Shown piece after piece: positions 16,804-24,736 of a stretch of 64,000 nucleotides of DNA (its first letter is position 1; every line of letters begins with the position of its first letter). This DNA comes from Corynebacterium tuberculostearicum (GTDB lineage Bacteria > Actinomycetota > Actinomycetes > Mycobacteriales > Mycobacteriaceae): assembly GCF_016894265.1 (NCBI RefSeq), contig NZ_CP069791.1, positions 2,046,001 to 2,110,000 of the forward strand, written 5' to 3'. Under the pieces are notes generated by a model. That model saw only the letters and a program-made list of their open reading frames with translations. It was not told the origin of the DNA and did not search any database. A program made the translations under genes and the position numbers.

Positions 16804-17391
16804 CTAACTAGCTTGCACCGCCCAGAGTGCCCGCTTAATCCCCTCGACGATCTCCGCCAGCTCCATCATGGGCTTATCCGTTTTCTCCTGCTCTGTAATG
16901 AACGGGACGTGGACAAATCCTGCACGCACCCTCGTCGCTGCAAAGTGGTGCAGGAGACCATAGAGCAGCTGATTGCATACAAAGGTCCCGGCCGTATTCG
17001 ACAACCGCGCCGGACTATCCTCCATTGCCGCAACCATTTCCTTTACCGGCAACGTAGAGAAGTATGCCGCCGGGCCGCCTTCCACAACCGGTACATCCAC
17101 CGGCTGATAACCCACATTATCAGGAATATCGGCATCCATAACGTTAATCGCGACCCGCTCTGGAGTGATATGCGCCCGCCCACCGGCCTGGCCCAAACAT
17201 ACAATTGCATCGACCGCCGAGCCCTCCGCGGCCTCGATCGCCCGACGCAGCGATTCCCCGAACTTCGTCGGGATCACCAGCTTGATGAGCTCCGCGTCTC
17301 CAATGCGATCCGGCAGTTGTTGAAGCGCTCGTTCCGTGGGGTTGATGCTCTCTCCGCCGAACGCGTCAAATGCGGTTACGAGGATTTTCAT
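16804..17391 (-). CDS. pcp: Pyroglutamyl-peptidase I
   Basis: Cysteine peptidase that removes N-terminal pyroglutamate from peptides in the cytoplasm. The 195-residue protein begins MKILVTAFDAFGG, and the catalytic triad can be placed at Glu78 (TPERVAIN), Cys139 (AGTFVCNQLLYG) and His161 (FVHVPF). Length is close to the family's usual 200-215. I start it at the ATG at 17391 because the longer frame adds eleven residues with no family match. The gene lies upstream of fdhA on the same strand, separated by a weak terminator, and its 5' side abuts the first hairpin repeat (17424). Not functionally tied to formate metabolism as far as I can see. Confidence 0.95.
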   Translation of the reverse strand: MKILVTAFDAFGGESINPTERALQQLPDRIGDAELIKLVIPTKFGESLRRAIEAAEGSAVDAIVCLGQAGGRAHITPERVAINVMDADIPDNVGYQPVDVPVVEGGPAAYFSTLPVKEMVAAMEDSPARLSNTAGTFVCNQLLYGLLHHFAATRVRAGFVHVPFITEQEKTDKPMMELAEIVEGIKRALWAVQAS

Positions 17392-17423
17392 GCTGCCAGT
17401 ATTCCAGATCCCGGGCCCTCCCA

Positions 17424-17486
17424 CCCTTCGCGCTCACCGGCAGCGCTTGGATGGCACTTCCCCTTGGTCCCGGTGAGCGGCAAGGG
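17424..17486. repeat. Hairpin repeat copy 1
   Basis: Arms CCCTTCGCGCTCACCGG (17424-17440) and CCGGTGAGCGGCAAGGG (17470-17486) are inverted copies around a 29-base centre. The same arms recur in copies 2 and 3, so this is a REP- or MITE-like palindromic element. Part of the centre (GCTTGGATGGC) resembles the centre of copy 2 read in reverse. Confidence 0.8.
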
Positions 17487-17506
17487 CGTAGGCCCTAATC
17501 CCCGCT

Positions 17507-17569
17507 CCCCTCGCGCTCACCGGGAGCCATACTCCAAGCACTCAGGGCCCTGCCCGTGAGCGCGAAGGG
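17507..17569. repeat. Hairpin repeat copy 2
   Basis: Arms CCCCTCGCGCTCACCGGG (17507-17524) and CCCGTGAGCGCGAAGGG (17553-17569) around a 28-base centre. It lies 20 bases from copy 1 and ends nine bases before the stop codon of the nuclease gene, so it could also act as a transcription terminator for that gene. Confidence 0.8.
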
Positions 17570-17577
17570 CGGGGTGC

Positions 17578-18645
17578 CTAACCGATCTGCTGCTTCGTAG
17601 TGCAGTCGATCTTCGCGTATGAACGTCCATTCTTATCTACAGACGTCATGGCATAGTTTCCGCCATAAGCTCGGCACCCGGTGTAGTTATCGACCACCGG
17701 TGCCGGCCGAGGTGCGGGCTGCTGCTCGGGCGCTTGGTATTCAGCCACCTCGTCGTGCGTTTGTTGCTCCGCTACCTCTACTTCCGGCGCATCGTGCTCC
17801 TGCTGACGAATCTCTTCTTTCCGCTCCTCTGCACGGCGGCGTTCTTCTTCCTGGCGCTCCTTCTCGCGCTTCTCTTCCTCCAATTTCTCGATCTCTTCGC
17901 GGGCTTGTTTCTCCTTTCCCTCAAGCTCGCGTTCCTTCTTCGCGGCAATCTCCTTGGGAGCATCCGGATACGCTGCTTTCTGGAAGGTGCTTCGAGCATC
18001 TTTGTGGCGAGTCAGAACCGCTAATCCGGCCTTCGCAGCTGCTGACTTGTCCAATACATCCTCGTACCCTGCAATATCAGCTTCCCCGGAAGCTGCAAAT
18101 GCTGCCGCCGCAGCTTCAGCGCCGCTAAGCGCTTCGGCCATGTCCTCATCGCTGGAGACCTTGCACTCGTCCGAGACCCCAAAGATCCCTTCGCCAGCAT
18201 CTTTAGGGCGGCGTTCGGCGTTGTGCACTTCGTCATAAAACTTGTCGTTTCCACCAAATACGACTGCAGTGGCCAGCCCTTCGGCCGCGACATCCGCGTT
18301 AATGAAGTCATCGTCGATAAAGACACCGGCAAGGGTGCGGCCGTACTTGTCGGTCCGCTCGGAGTCATATTCCAACCGAACCTCCGTCCCCTTTGGCAGC
18401 CGTCCTTCCAAGTACTGCTTCGCTTCCTCCGCGAGGCACTCACTCGGTTCGCCGTTATGGCCGATTTCCGGCGTATCAATATTAAGTAGCCGGACGCGGG
18501 TATTTTCGCCGTCTATGTCGACGTCAATGGTGTCGCCATCGATCACTCGATTGACCACCACTGCATCTTCATCGCCGCCGCCTAAGGCAACGGACGCCAC
18601 TGCGCCAACTGCGAAAATGCCAACGAGAGGTTTAACCCAGCCCAT
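17578..18645 (-). CDS. Thermonuclease (SNase) family nuclease with charged C-terminal region
   Basis: A 355-residue nuclease of the staphylococcal nuclease family. After a hydrophobic N-terminal segment (PLVGIFAVGAVASVALGG), which exports or anchors it, the SNase domain spans about residues 28-150 with VIDGDTIDVD, RVRLLNIDTPE and ERTDKYGRTLAGVF, containing the expected catalytic Arg and Asp residues. Residues about 150-210 are Ala-rich; about 215-290 is a highly charged Lys/Glu/Arg stretch that should form a long coiled coil; the end is a small domain with two cysteines (CRAYGG and IDCTT), perhaps a cell-surface module. Hairpin repeats lie on both sides of the gene. It is a probable secreted or membrane-bound DNase; its partner is unknown. 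Confidence 0.9.
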   Translation of the reverse strand: MGWVKPLVGIFAVGAVASVALGGGDEDAVVVNRVIDGDTIDVDIDGENTRVRLLNIDTPEIGHNGEPSECLAEEAKQYLEGRLPKGTEVRLEYDSERTDKYGRTLAGVFIDDDFINADVAAEGLATAVVFGGNDKFYDEVHNAERRPKDAGEGIFGVSDECKVSSDEDMAEALSGAEAAAAAFAASGEADIAGYEDVLDKSAAAKAGLAVLTRHKDARSTFQKAAYPDAPKEIAAKKERELEGKEKQAREEIEKLEEEKREKERQEEERRRAEERKEEIRQQEHDAPEVEVAEQQTHDEVAEYQAPEQQPAPRPAPVVDNYTGCRAYGGNYAMTSVDKNGRSYAKIDCTTKQQIG

Positions 18646-18725
18646 GAATGTTCCTCCTGAGAAAGATAGAGAGAGTAGCTACTTAAAGTTAGCAATGGGA
18701 CACACGTGGTAGTTCAAGCTCCCCT

Positions 18726-18787
18726 CCCTTCGCGCTCACCGGCGTCGAAAAGCAAGCGCAAAACCACCTCTCCGTGAGCGCGAAGGG
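18726..18787. repeat. Hairpin repeat copy 3
   Basis: Arms CCCTTCGCGCTCACCGG (18726-18742) and CCGTGAGCGCGAAGGG (18772-18787) around a 29-base centre. The left arm is identical to that of copy 1. It lies in the 281-base gap between the starts of the nuclease and symporter genes; apart from this repeat the gap holds only promoter-type sequence. Confidence 0.8.
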
Positions 18788-18926
18788 TGAGGTTGTGGCC
18801 ACAGCAAATATCCCGCACCTTGTACCCAAAGAGGTTGAAGGAATAAGCTGAGCGATGTTGAAGTTGAACAGAACAGTATCTGGAAAATAGTCCGATCTGT
18901 CCATTTTTATTTTCAAAGGAATCTTA

Positions 18927-20288
18927 ATGTCTCAACAAGAATCTTCGCGCTCCAAGCTTCCAGGCTGGGCCACGGGATTCGGTGCCCAGGTCATCGCGGG
19001 CCTTATTATCGGCCTCATCCTAGGCTTCATTGCCTCCGGCATGGATACCGACCCAGACAACCCCGGCTGGTTGACCACCCTACTCACGGGCGTCGGCGGC
19101 GCCTACGTCCAGCTACTCAAGGTGATGATCCCGCCACTGATCTTCGCCGCTGTTGTCACCTCCGTCGCTAATCTGCGCAAGGTGGCCAACGCCGCGTCCC
19201 TGGCAATCTCCACACTGGTATGGTTTGCCATCACCGCATTCTTCTCCGTCTTGACGGGCATCATCGTCGCCGTCGTGATGAAGCCGGGCATCGGCACAAG
19301 CATCGATGCTTCTACCGCGCAGGACCCTTCCCACGTCGGTTCATGGACCGCGTTCTTTGAGCAACTTCTCCCCCAGAACTTCGTGGGCCTTTCTGCCTCG
19401 CTTTCCGACGGCGAAGTATCCCTCAGCTTTGGTGCCCTCCAGCTCCTCGTCATCTCGCTAGCCATTGGTATCGCCGCCGTCAAGACTGGTAAGTCTGCTG
19501 AGCCTTTCCTGCGCTTTACCGAGTCCTTCCTGAAGGTCATTCAGGTCATCCTGTGGTGGATTATCCGCCTTGCCCCGATTGGCACCGCGGCCCTTATTGG
19601 TAAGGCCGTAGCTACCTACGGCTGGGATGCATTGGGCTCGCTGGGCAAGTTCGTCTTGGCCATGTACGTAGGCATGGGCCTGGTATTTGCCGTGATCTAC
19701 CCGGCAGTACTGAAGTTCAACAAGATCCCGGTCATCGGCTTCTTCAAGCGCGTGTGGCCCGTGACCTCCCTGGGCTTTGTCACCCGTTCTTCGATGGGCG
19801 TCATGCCAGCTACCGAGCGCTTCAGTGAAAAGGCTATGGGAGTTCCGTCCGAGTACGCTTCCTTTGCCATTCCGCTGGGCGCAACTACCAAGATGGATGG
19901 CTGCGCTTCCGTATACCCAGCCATCGCTGCCATCTTCGTCTCCCAGTTCTACGGCATCGACCTTGACTTCACCCAGTACCTGCTCATCATCTTCGTGTCC
20001 GTTATTGGTTCCGCTGCTACTGCAGGCACCACCGGCGCAACGGTGATGCTCACCCTGACGCTTTCCACGCTCGGCCTGCCACTGGCCGGCGTTGGTCTCC
20101 TGCTTGCTATCGAGCCGATTATTGACATGGGCCGTACCGCACTCAACGTCACCGGACAGGTGCTGTGCGCCACCATCGTGGCTAAGCGCGCCGGCATCCA
20201 GGACAAGGCAACCTGGGATGCTGCCGAGAACGGCGTCAAGGACATTATGGATTCTGACTCGGCTGAGGCCATCGGCGTCAAGGCTTAA
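18927..20288 (+). CDS. Dicarboxylate/amino-acid:cation symporter (DAACS family)
   Basis: A 453-residue secondary transporter of the glutamate/dicarboxylate family (SLC1-like), which takes up acidic amino acids or C4-dicarboxylates, or neutral amino acids in the SstT branch, with Na+ or H+. Eight helices and two re-entrant loops are expected; the first loop region reads TRSSMGVMPAT and the TM7 motif reads GATTKMDGCASVYPA, a variant of the usual NMDGT. The last transmembrane part has AGTTGATVMLTLTLSTLGLP and IDMGRTALNVTGQ. The ATG follows AAAGGAATCTTA. It ends at a strong bidirectional terminator. The altered TM7 motif argues against classical GltP/DctA specificity, so I leave the symbol blank. 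Confidence 0.9.
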   Translation: MSQQESSRSKLPGWATGFGAQVIAGLIIGLILGFIASGMDTDPDNPGWLTTLLTGVGGAYVQLLKVMIPPLIFAAVVTSVANLRKVANAASLAISTLVWFAITAFFSVLTGIIVAVVMKPGIGTSIDASTAQDPSHVGSWTAFFEQLLPQNFVGLSASLSDGEVSLSFGALQLLVISLAIGIAAVKTGKSAEPFLRFTESFLKVIQVILWWIIRLAPIGTAALIGKAVATYGWDALGSLGKFVLAMYVGMGLVFAVIYPAVLKFNKIPVIGFFKRVWPVTSLGFVTRSSMGVMPATERFSEKAMGVPSEYASFAIPLGATTKMDGCASVYPAIAAIFVSQFYGIDLDFTQYLLIIFVSVIGSAATAGTTGATVMLTLTLSTLGLPLAGVGLLLAIEPIIDMGRTALNVTGQVLCATIVAKRAGIQDKATWDAAENGVKDIMDSDSAEAIGVKA

Positions 20289-20313
20289 ACCAGTCTCCTA
20301 AATAGGCAAAAAG

Positions 20314-20345
20314 AAACGCCCGCAAGGTAATCCTTGCGGGCGTTT
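20314..20345. terminator. Bidirectional terminator
   Basis: AAACGCCCGCAAGG and CCTTGCGGGCGTTT form a perfect 14-pair stem with loop TAAT. It lies between the convergent symporter and PRC-barrel genes and has A/T-rich flanks on both sides. Confidence 0.9.
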
Positions 20346-20357
20346 AGCTATGCGCTT

Positions 20358-21287
20358 TTACTTCTTGAGGCCGTCAACACCATCGGTGTCGATCTGCTCC
20401 TTGCGCAGCTCCTCGGTGTGAGTCTCGGTGTCGCGAACGGTGTCCTTCTTCAGGTTGATCTTCTCAACCGGAACGGTTTCCTTGTTCACGTTCACGCGCT
20501 CCTCGTGCAGGGTGACGGAAGCTTCCTCGGAGTCACCGGAGATGGAGCCGTTGTAGTTCTTGGCATCCTCAGCGTTGATCGGGGTGCGCTCGACGCGAAC
20601 CTCTTCGCGCTCAACCGGGACCTCAACGCTCTCAGTGTCGGTCACAACGTACTTGCGCAGGCGAGCCTCACCGGTAGCCACGCGCTCCTTGTTGACGTTG
20701 AGCTGCTCCTCGGAACGGATGAGCTCGCCATCGTTGTTGGTGCGTGCAGCTGCAGCGTCATCAGCTACGCCAGCCTTGCGCTCGGTAGCAGCGTCGTCGG
20801 TGGTGTGGGTGGCTGCCTTCTTCTCGTCAGCGTGTGCACCAGCAACGCCTGCACCTGCAACACCTGCGCCAGCACCAGCAGCGCCAGCACCTGCGGTCAG
20901 GTTGTGGTCCTTGTCAGCGCCAGCCTGAACGTCGCGCTTGGAGTCAAGGTTGGAATCCTTGTAGTCGGTAACGTCGTGTGCGTTTTCCAGACCGTAGTGC
21001 TTGAAGATATCGGACTGTGCCTCAGGGGTCAGCGGCTTATCGGAGTCGAAGTCCGGAGCATCCTTGATGCGGTCCTTGGAGAAGCCCAGCTTCAGGTCGT
21101 CGCCGGAGAAGTCGTGTCCACGCAGCGGAACTAGGCTGGAGTTCATGCCGAACAGGCCGTGGTTAACCTCAACGAAGGTAGGCTGGCCGGACTGGTCATC
21201 AACGAATACCTCGTTAACGTCGCCCAGCTTCTCGCCGTCCTTGTCGTATGCGGTTGCGTTAAAGAGGTCCTTAATGTTCTTACCCAT
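20358..21287 (-). CDS. PRC-barrel and DUF2382 domain protein
   Basis: A 309-residue protein with a PRC-barrel at residues 1-75 (LFNATAYDKDGEKLGDVNEV, then FVEVNHGLFGMNSSLVPL), an Ala/Gly-rich linker around 135-175, and a DUF2382 domain at about 185-300 with repeated strands of the type VNKERV, VPVEREEVRVERTPI and VNKETVPVEK. This pairing is common in stress-related cytoplasmic proteins of Deinococcus and actinobacteria, but its biochemical role is not known. I start at the ATG at 21287 because AAAGGA lies ten bases upstream; a longer frame adds 19 unlikely residues. The codon use is regular and strongly biased, suggesting high expression. Confidence 0.88.
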   Translation of the reverse strand: MGKNIKDLFNATAYDKDGEKLGDVNEVFVDDQSGQPTFVEVNHGLFGMNSSLVPLRGHDFSGDDLKLGFSKDRIKDAPDFDSDKPLTPEAQSDIFKHYGLENAHDVTDYKDSNLDSKRDVQAGADKDHNLTAGAGAAGAGAGVAGAGVAGAHADEKKAATHTTDDAATERKAGVADDAAAARTNNDGELIRSEEQLNVNKERVATGEARLRKYVVTDTESVEVPVEREEVRVERTPINAEDAKNYNGSISGDSEEASVTLHEERVNVNKETVPVEKINLKKDTVRDTETHTEELRKEQIDTDGVDGLKK

Positions 21288-21801
21288 TGTCAGTAAATCC
21301 TTTCTGCTATTGGTATAGCTATCTTCAATCAAACAAAAGGACATTTTCTAACCCCGCCACGTGGAGTGTGGGGGTGAAAATCTCCAATTGATTGCTGTGA
21401 CAACCACCATACGGAGAATTCAAATTTTTTCGACCGCTAGCGGGAAATTTCCTCGATTTTGTTCACCAAAGCCGAGCTTCATGCAGCTCAGGACGGTTGG
21501 TAACAGTTCTATAACATTGGGAAAACTGCACCATAAGTACCCAAACCGCGGGAGGCGGATGTCGAGTCTCTCGCCCGCAGCGCCCTAGCCGCGACCCCTC
21601 ACGATCTCCAAATCGTCCATTGTTCACCACACCCCCGAAATGCGGTGACAGCGGTACCACAGGATTCTTTAAAGAGGGTGTAGTTTTACCCCGCCAATTT
21701 ACAGGCAACATACAAGCCCGTGCCCCCGAACAGGCCTACACACATATTGGTCTAGTGCGCATACACCACAGTGGTCGGCAGAAAGCTGAGAAGATTAAGC
21801 C
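21288..21801. other. Intergenic region, no gene seen
   Basis: 514 bases between the PRC-barrel gene start and the end of the CDF gene. It is more AT-rich than its neighbours near 21360-21520. I see a 10-base palindrome GGAAATTTCC (21443-21452) and a TATACC-type -10 candidate near the PRC-barrel start. Short open frames here have no family pattern or ribosome binding site. A small RNA cannot be excluded. Confidence 0.5.
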
Positions 21802-22713
21802 TTAGCGGAATAGGTACGGACGCCGATTTTCCAGGCCGGCTGGTTCCACATGAATGAACGCACTGCAGCCTGGGTAGAGCTCGTCGAGGGCAATTTCCAC
21901 TGCGTCTGCAACCTCGTGGGAGTGCATGACGCTCCACTCCCCTGGCACCTCCATGGTCAGGTACACCAACCGCTGGCGGCCAGAGGCCACGGTGCGACGA
22001 TCCGTGAACGTTACCGAGTGTTCCTGCTCCAGCCGGGCTAGCAATTGCCTAATATTCTGACGCTCGTCGTCGGGAAGCGCCTCAGAAAGAAGGCTACTCA
22101 CCGAGTCGCGCAGAAGGCTATAGCCCGTCCACAAAATATTGATGCCCACTGCGAGCGCCACTACAGGATCCAGCCACCACCAACCAGTAAGGAATACGGC
22201 GGCGATGCCTATAAGGACGCCGACGGAAGTCCAGACGTCGGTAAGCAAATGGTGCCCATCCGCGTCCAAGGTGGCGGAACGATAGCGCTTACCTGCACGG
22301 ATGAGCGCGATGCCCACCGCGCCGTTGAGCACGGACGAAAGCGTTGACAACGCCAAGCCCCAGCCCGGCTCTTCAATAGGCTGCGGAACAAAGAAGCGTT
22401 GGATCGCCGTATAAATGATCATGCCGGCCGCAATAAAAATCATGGCGCCCTCTACCAAGGCGGAGACGTACTCGGCTTTGCCGTGGCCAAACTGGTGGTT
22501 ATCGTCGGCCGGCTTAGCGGCGATACGGAGGGCATTAAAGCCGGCGACGGCCGCGGCGAGGTTTACGATGGATTCGAGGGCATCGGACAGGAAACCCACC
22601 GAGCCGGTAAACCACGCTGCCAATGCCTTGAGGATAATGGTGACCACAGCGGCGGCGATGGACAGCTGCATGAAGCGCTCAAGAATGCGCTGCTCTGAGC
22701 CAATAGAGGACAT
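21802..22713 (-). CDS. Cation diffusion facilitator (CDF) metal exporter
   Basis: A 303-residue efflux protein for zinc, iron, cobalt or manganese, in exchange for protons. Six membrane segments are seen; the metal-site motifs are GFLSDALESIVNLA in TM2 and DADGHHLLTDVWTS in TM5, and a cytoplasmic C-terminal domain ends with a His-rich stretch (WSVMHSHEVAD, SAFIHVEPAG). I start at the ATG at 22713 (MSSIGSEQ), with AAGGGAG upstream. An inverted repeat (22725-22750) lies just before the start and could be a metal-sensor site or an mRNA hairpin that covers the ribosome binding site. Confidence 0.93.
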   Translation of the reverse strand: MSSIGSEQRILERFMQLSIAAAVVTIILKALAAWFTGSVGFLSDALESIVNLAAAVAGFNALRIAAKPADDNHQFGHGKAEYVSALVEGAMIFIAAGMIIYTAIQRFFVPQPIEEPGWGLALSTLSSVLNGAVGIALIRAGKRYRSATLDADGHHLLTDVWTSVGVLIGIAAVFLTGWWWLDPVVALAVGINILWTGYSLLRDSVSSLLSEALPDDERQNIRQLLARLEQEHSVTFTDRRTVASGRQRLVYLTMEVPGEWSVMHSHEVADAVEIALDELYPGCSAFIHVEPAGLENRRPYLFR

Positions 22714-22724
22714 AGTCACTTCTC

Positions 22725-22750
22725 CCTTCGGTTCGGTTGCGGACCGAAGG
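22725..22750. promoter_or_regulatory. Inverted repeat before the CDF gene
   Basis: CCTTCGGT and ACCGAAGG, an 8-pair inverted repeat with a 10-base centre, ending 11 bases before the CDF ATG. It overlaps the Shine-Dalgarno region, so it may act as an operator or as a hairpin that limits translation. Confidence 0.4.
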
Positions 22751-22902
22751 TCTCGTTCACGGCCGCGGGGCACTGCGGGCGCTGGCTGGCCGGGCTACAC
22801 GCCAGTATGTCGACCAGTCATCTCGGAGCTAACCGAGGGAACTACTCCCCTTCAGGAAAACCTAACTCTATCGGGCATGCGACACCGGCGCAAGATCGAA
22901 AA

Positions 22903-22927
22903 AAGCCACGGGAAACTACCGTGGCTT
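22903..22927 (-). terminator. Terminator after the PfpI gene
   Basis: On the minus strand AAGCCACGG-TAGTTTC-CCGTGGCTT is followed by TTTT and CGATC; nine-pair stem with a seven-base loop. It lies just after the PfpI stop codon. Confidence 0.9.
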
Positions 22928-22941
22928 ACATTCGCGGAACT

Positions 22942-23475
22942 TTAGTGCTGTCCCTCTGCAAACTCTTCTACCAGCTTGGCGTTAAAGGCTGGCAGGTCAT
23001 CTGGAGTACGGGAAGAAACCAAGCCCTGGTCGCAGTGGACTTCCTCATCTACCCAGATAGCGCCTGCATTGCGCAGGTCGGTCTGCAGGGAGGGGAAGGA
23101 AGTCAGGGTACGTCCCTTGAGGGCCTCAGCATCAGCCAGAATCCAAGCACCGTGGCAGATAGCGCCGAGCGGCAGATCCTTGCTCATGTGGTTGCGCACG
23201 ATTTCCACTGCGGCCTTGTCCAAGCGGATGAGGTCGGCGTTGTCGGTACCGCCAGGCAGAATAATGCCGTCGAAAGACTCGCCGGTGGAGTCAGCGGTAG
23301 CGGCGTCCACGGAAATCTCCGTACCCTTCTTGCCGGTGATGGTGCCGGCCTTTGGGGCGAGGACACGCACGGTAGCGCCAGCGTTCTTCACGGCCTCCAG
23401 CGGGGAGGTCAGCTCAGAGTCTTCGAAGCCATCGGTAGCGATGATGGCAATGGTCTTGTTATCTAGTTCAGCCAT
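22942..23475 (-). CDS. DJ-1/PfpI family protein
   Basis: A 177-residue protein of the PfpI/YhbO class of the DJ-1 superfamily. The nucleophile elbow AICHGAWIL gives Cys107 followed by His108, and the acidic partner is Glu18 (DGFEDSEL). Members act on damaged or glycated proteins and nucleotides or as stress chaperones; the earlier label of intracellular protease is debated. I start at the ATG at 23475 (MAELDNK), with GGAGG upstream. It lies downstream of ychF on the same strand with 128 bases between, which hold an inverted repeat, and it ends at a strong terminator. Confidence 0.92.
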   Translation of the reverse strand: MAELDNKTIAIIATDGFEDSELTSPLEAVKNAGATVRVLAPKAGTITGKKGTEISVDAATADSTGESFDGIILPGGTDNADLIRLDKAAVEIVRNHMSKDLPLGAICHGAWILADAEALKGRTLTSFPSLQTDLRNAGAIWVDEEVHCDQGLVSSRTPDDLPAFNAKLVEEFAEGQH

Positions 23476-23499
23476 GTTGCGGCCTCCTTTGTTCGGGTA

Positions 23500-23563
23500 C
23501 GCCGCCCACAGTAACGCGGAAGGTTTGCCTTCGCTACCTTCTCTTGCGCGCGAGTGGGCGGCG
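23500..23563. repeat. Inverted repeat in the ychF-PfpI gap
   Basis: CGCCGCCCAC (23500-23509) and GTGGGCGGCG (23554-23563) can pair across 44 bases, with a smaller nested hairpin (GAAGG-TTTG-CCTTC) inside. The element is 64 bases, about the size of the hairpin repeats at 17-19 kb, but the arm sequence is different. It would lie in the 5' leader of the PfpI gene. Confidence 0.4.
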
Positions 23564-23603
23564 CCTTCTCCCTCTGGCAAAGGGCCAGTTCAAAGGGGTG
23601 GGA

Positions 23604-24689
23604 TTAGCCGCCGATCTTAAAGTCGCACACATCGCCGTCCTGCATGATGTAGTCCTTGCCCTCTTGGCGGACCTTGCCATGCGCACGAGCCTCGGCCATG
23701 GAGCCGGCGGCTACAAGGTCATCGAAGGAAACGATCTCGGCCTTAATGAACTTCTTTTCAAAGTCGGTGTGGATGACTCCAGCGGCCTGCGGTGCGGCAG
23801 AACCCTGCTTAATGGTCCACGCACGGGCCTCCTTCTCGCCGGCGGTGAGGTAGGTCTGCAGGCCCAGGGTGGCAAAACCTGCCTTAGCCAGGGTAGCTAG
23901 GCCCGGCTCATCTTGGCCTACGGCCTCGAGCAACTCGCGGGCTTCGTCTTCTTCCAGCTCAAGCAGCTCGGTTTCCGTCTGCGCATCGAGGAATACGGCC
24001 TCGGCCGGGGCGACGAGCTGGCGGAGTTCTTCCTTCTTAGCGTCGTCGGTAAGCACTGCTTCGTCCGAGTTAAAGACATAGAGGAAAGGCTTAGCCGTCA
24101 TCAGGTGCAGATCGCGCACGAGGGCGAGGTCAATCTCGCCCTCCTTCGCGGCGGCGAAGAGGGTGCGATCATCTTCCAGAATCTCCTGGGCCTTCTTGGT
24201 TGCTTCTACCTCGGCGGCCAAGTCCTTATTCTTGCGCGCATCCTTTTCCAGGCGAGGCAGGGCCTTTTCGATGGTCTGGAGGTCCGCAAGAATGAGCTCG
24301 GTATTAATAACGGAGATATCGTTGCGCGGGTCCACCTTGCCATCGACGTGAATGACATTGTCATCAGAGAAGGCGCGTACTACCTGGCAAATGGCGTCTG
24401 CCTCGCGGATATTGGCTAGGAACGCGTTGCCCATACCTTCACCCTGCGAAGCGCCGGAGACGATGCCGGCGATGTCCACGAAGGACACGGTGGCAGGCAG
24501 GATGCGCTCAGAGTTAAACATCTCCGCCAGCTGGGTCAGGCGGGAATCCGGCAGCTCCACCAAGCCCACGTTGGGCTCGATGGTGGCAAACGGGTAGTTC
24601 GCCGCCAGGATCTCGGAACGGGTCAGGGCATTAAACAAAGTGGACTTGCCCACATTGGGCAGGCCGACGATTCCTAGTGTAAGACTCAC
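23604..24689 (-). CDS. ychF: Redox-regulated ATPase YchF/OLA1
   Basis: Obg-family P-loop ATPase that binds ribosomes. The 361-residue length is typical. The P-loop is GLPNVGKSTLFNA, the G4 motif is NSDE rather than NKxD (the feature that shifts specificity from GTP to ATP), and the C-terminal TGS domain is seen in LTAGEKEARAWTIK through FIKAEIV. The start is GTG at 24687-24689, chosen because SLTLGIVGLPN is the usual N-terminus of the family; a longer frame would add 52 residues with no match. It is divergent from the AI-2E family gene with 47 bases between. Confidence 0.97.
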   Translation of the reverse strand: MSLTLGIVGLPNVGKSTLFNALTRSEILAANYPFATIEPNVGLVELPDSRLTQLAEMFNSERILPATVSFVDIAGIVSGASQGEGMGNAFLANIREADAICQVVRAFSDDNVIHVDGKVDPRNDISVINTELILADLQTIEKALPRLEKDARKNKDLAAEVEATKKAQEILEDDRTLFAAAKEGEIDLALVRDLHLMTAKPFLYVFNSDEAVLTDDAKKEELRQLVAPAEAVFLDAQTETELLELEEDEARELLEAVGQDEPGLATLAKAGFATLGLQTYLTAGEKEARAWTIKQGSAAPQAAGVIHTDFEKKFIKAEIVSFDDLVAAGSMAEARAHGKVRQEGKDYIMQDGDVCDFKIGG

Positions 24690-24736
24690 GGGGCCAATCC
24701 TAACGCACCCGCCTTCTTTTAAGGCAAGATGGTGGG

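Noticed and set aside
17424-18787. CRISPR array
   Set aside because: The repeats are three palindromic pairs with a gene between them, not regularly spaced direct repeats, and no cas gene is present.
20334-21134. 266-residue plus-strand open frame
   Set aside because: Antisense to the PRC-barrel/DUF2382 gene and begins inside its terminator.
21620-21805. 61-residue open frame in the gap before the CDF gene
   Set aside because: No ribosome site, no family pattern, and it runs into the CDF coding region on the other strand.
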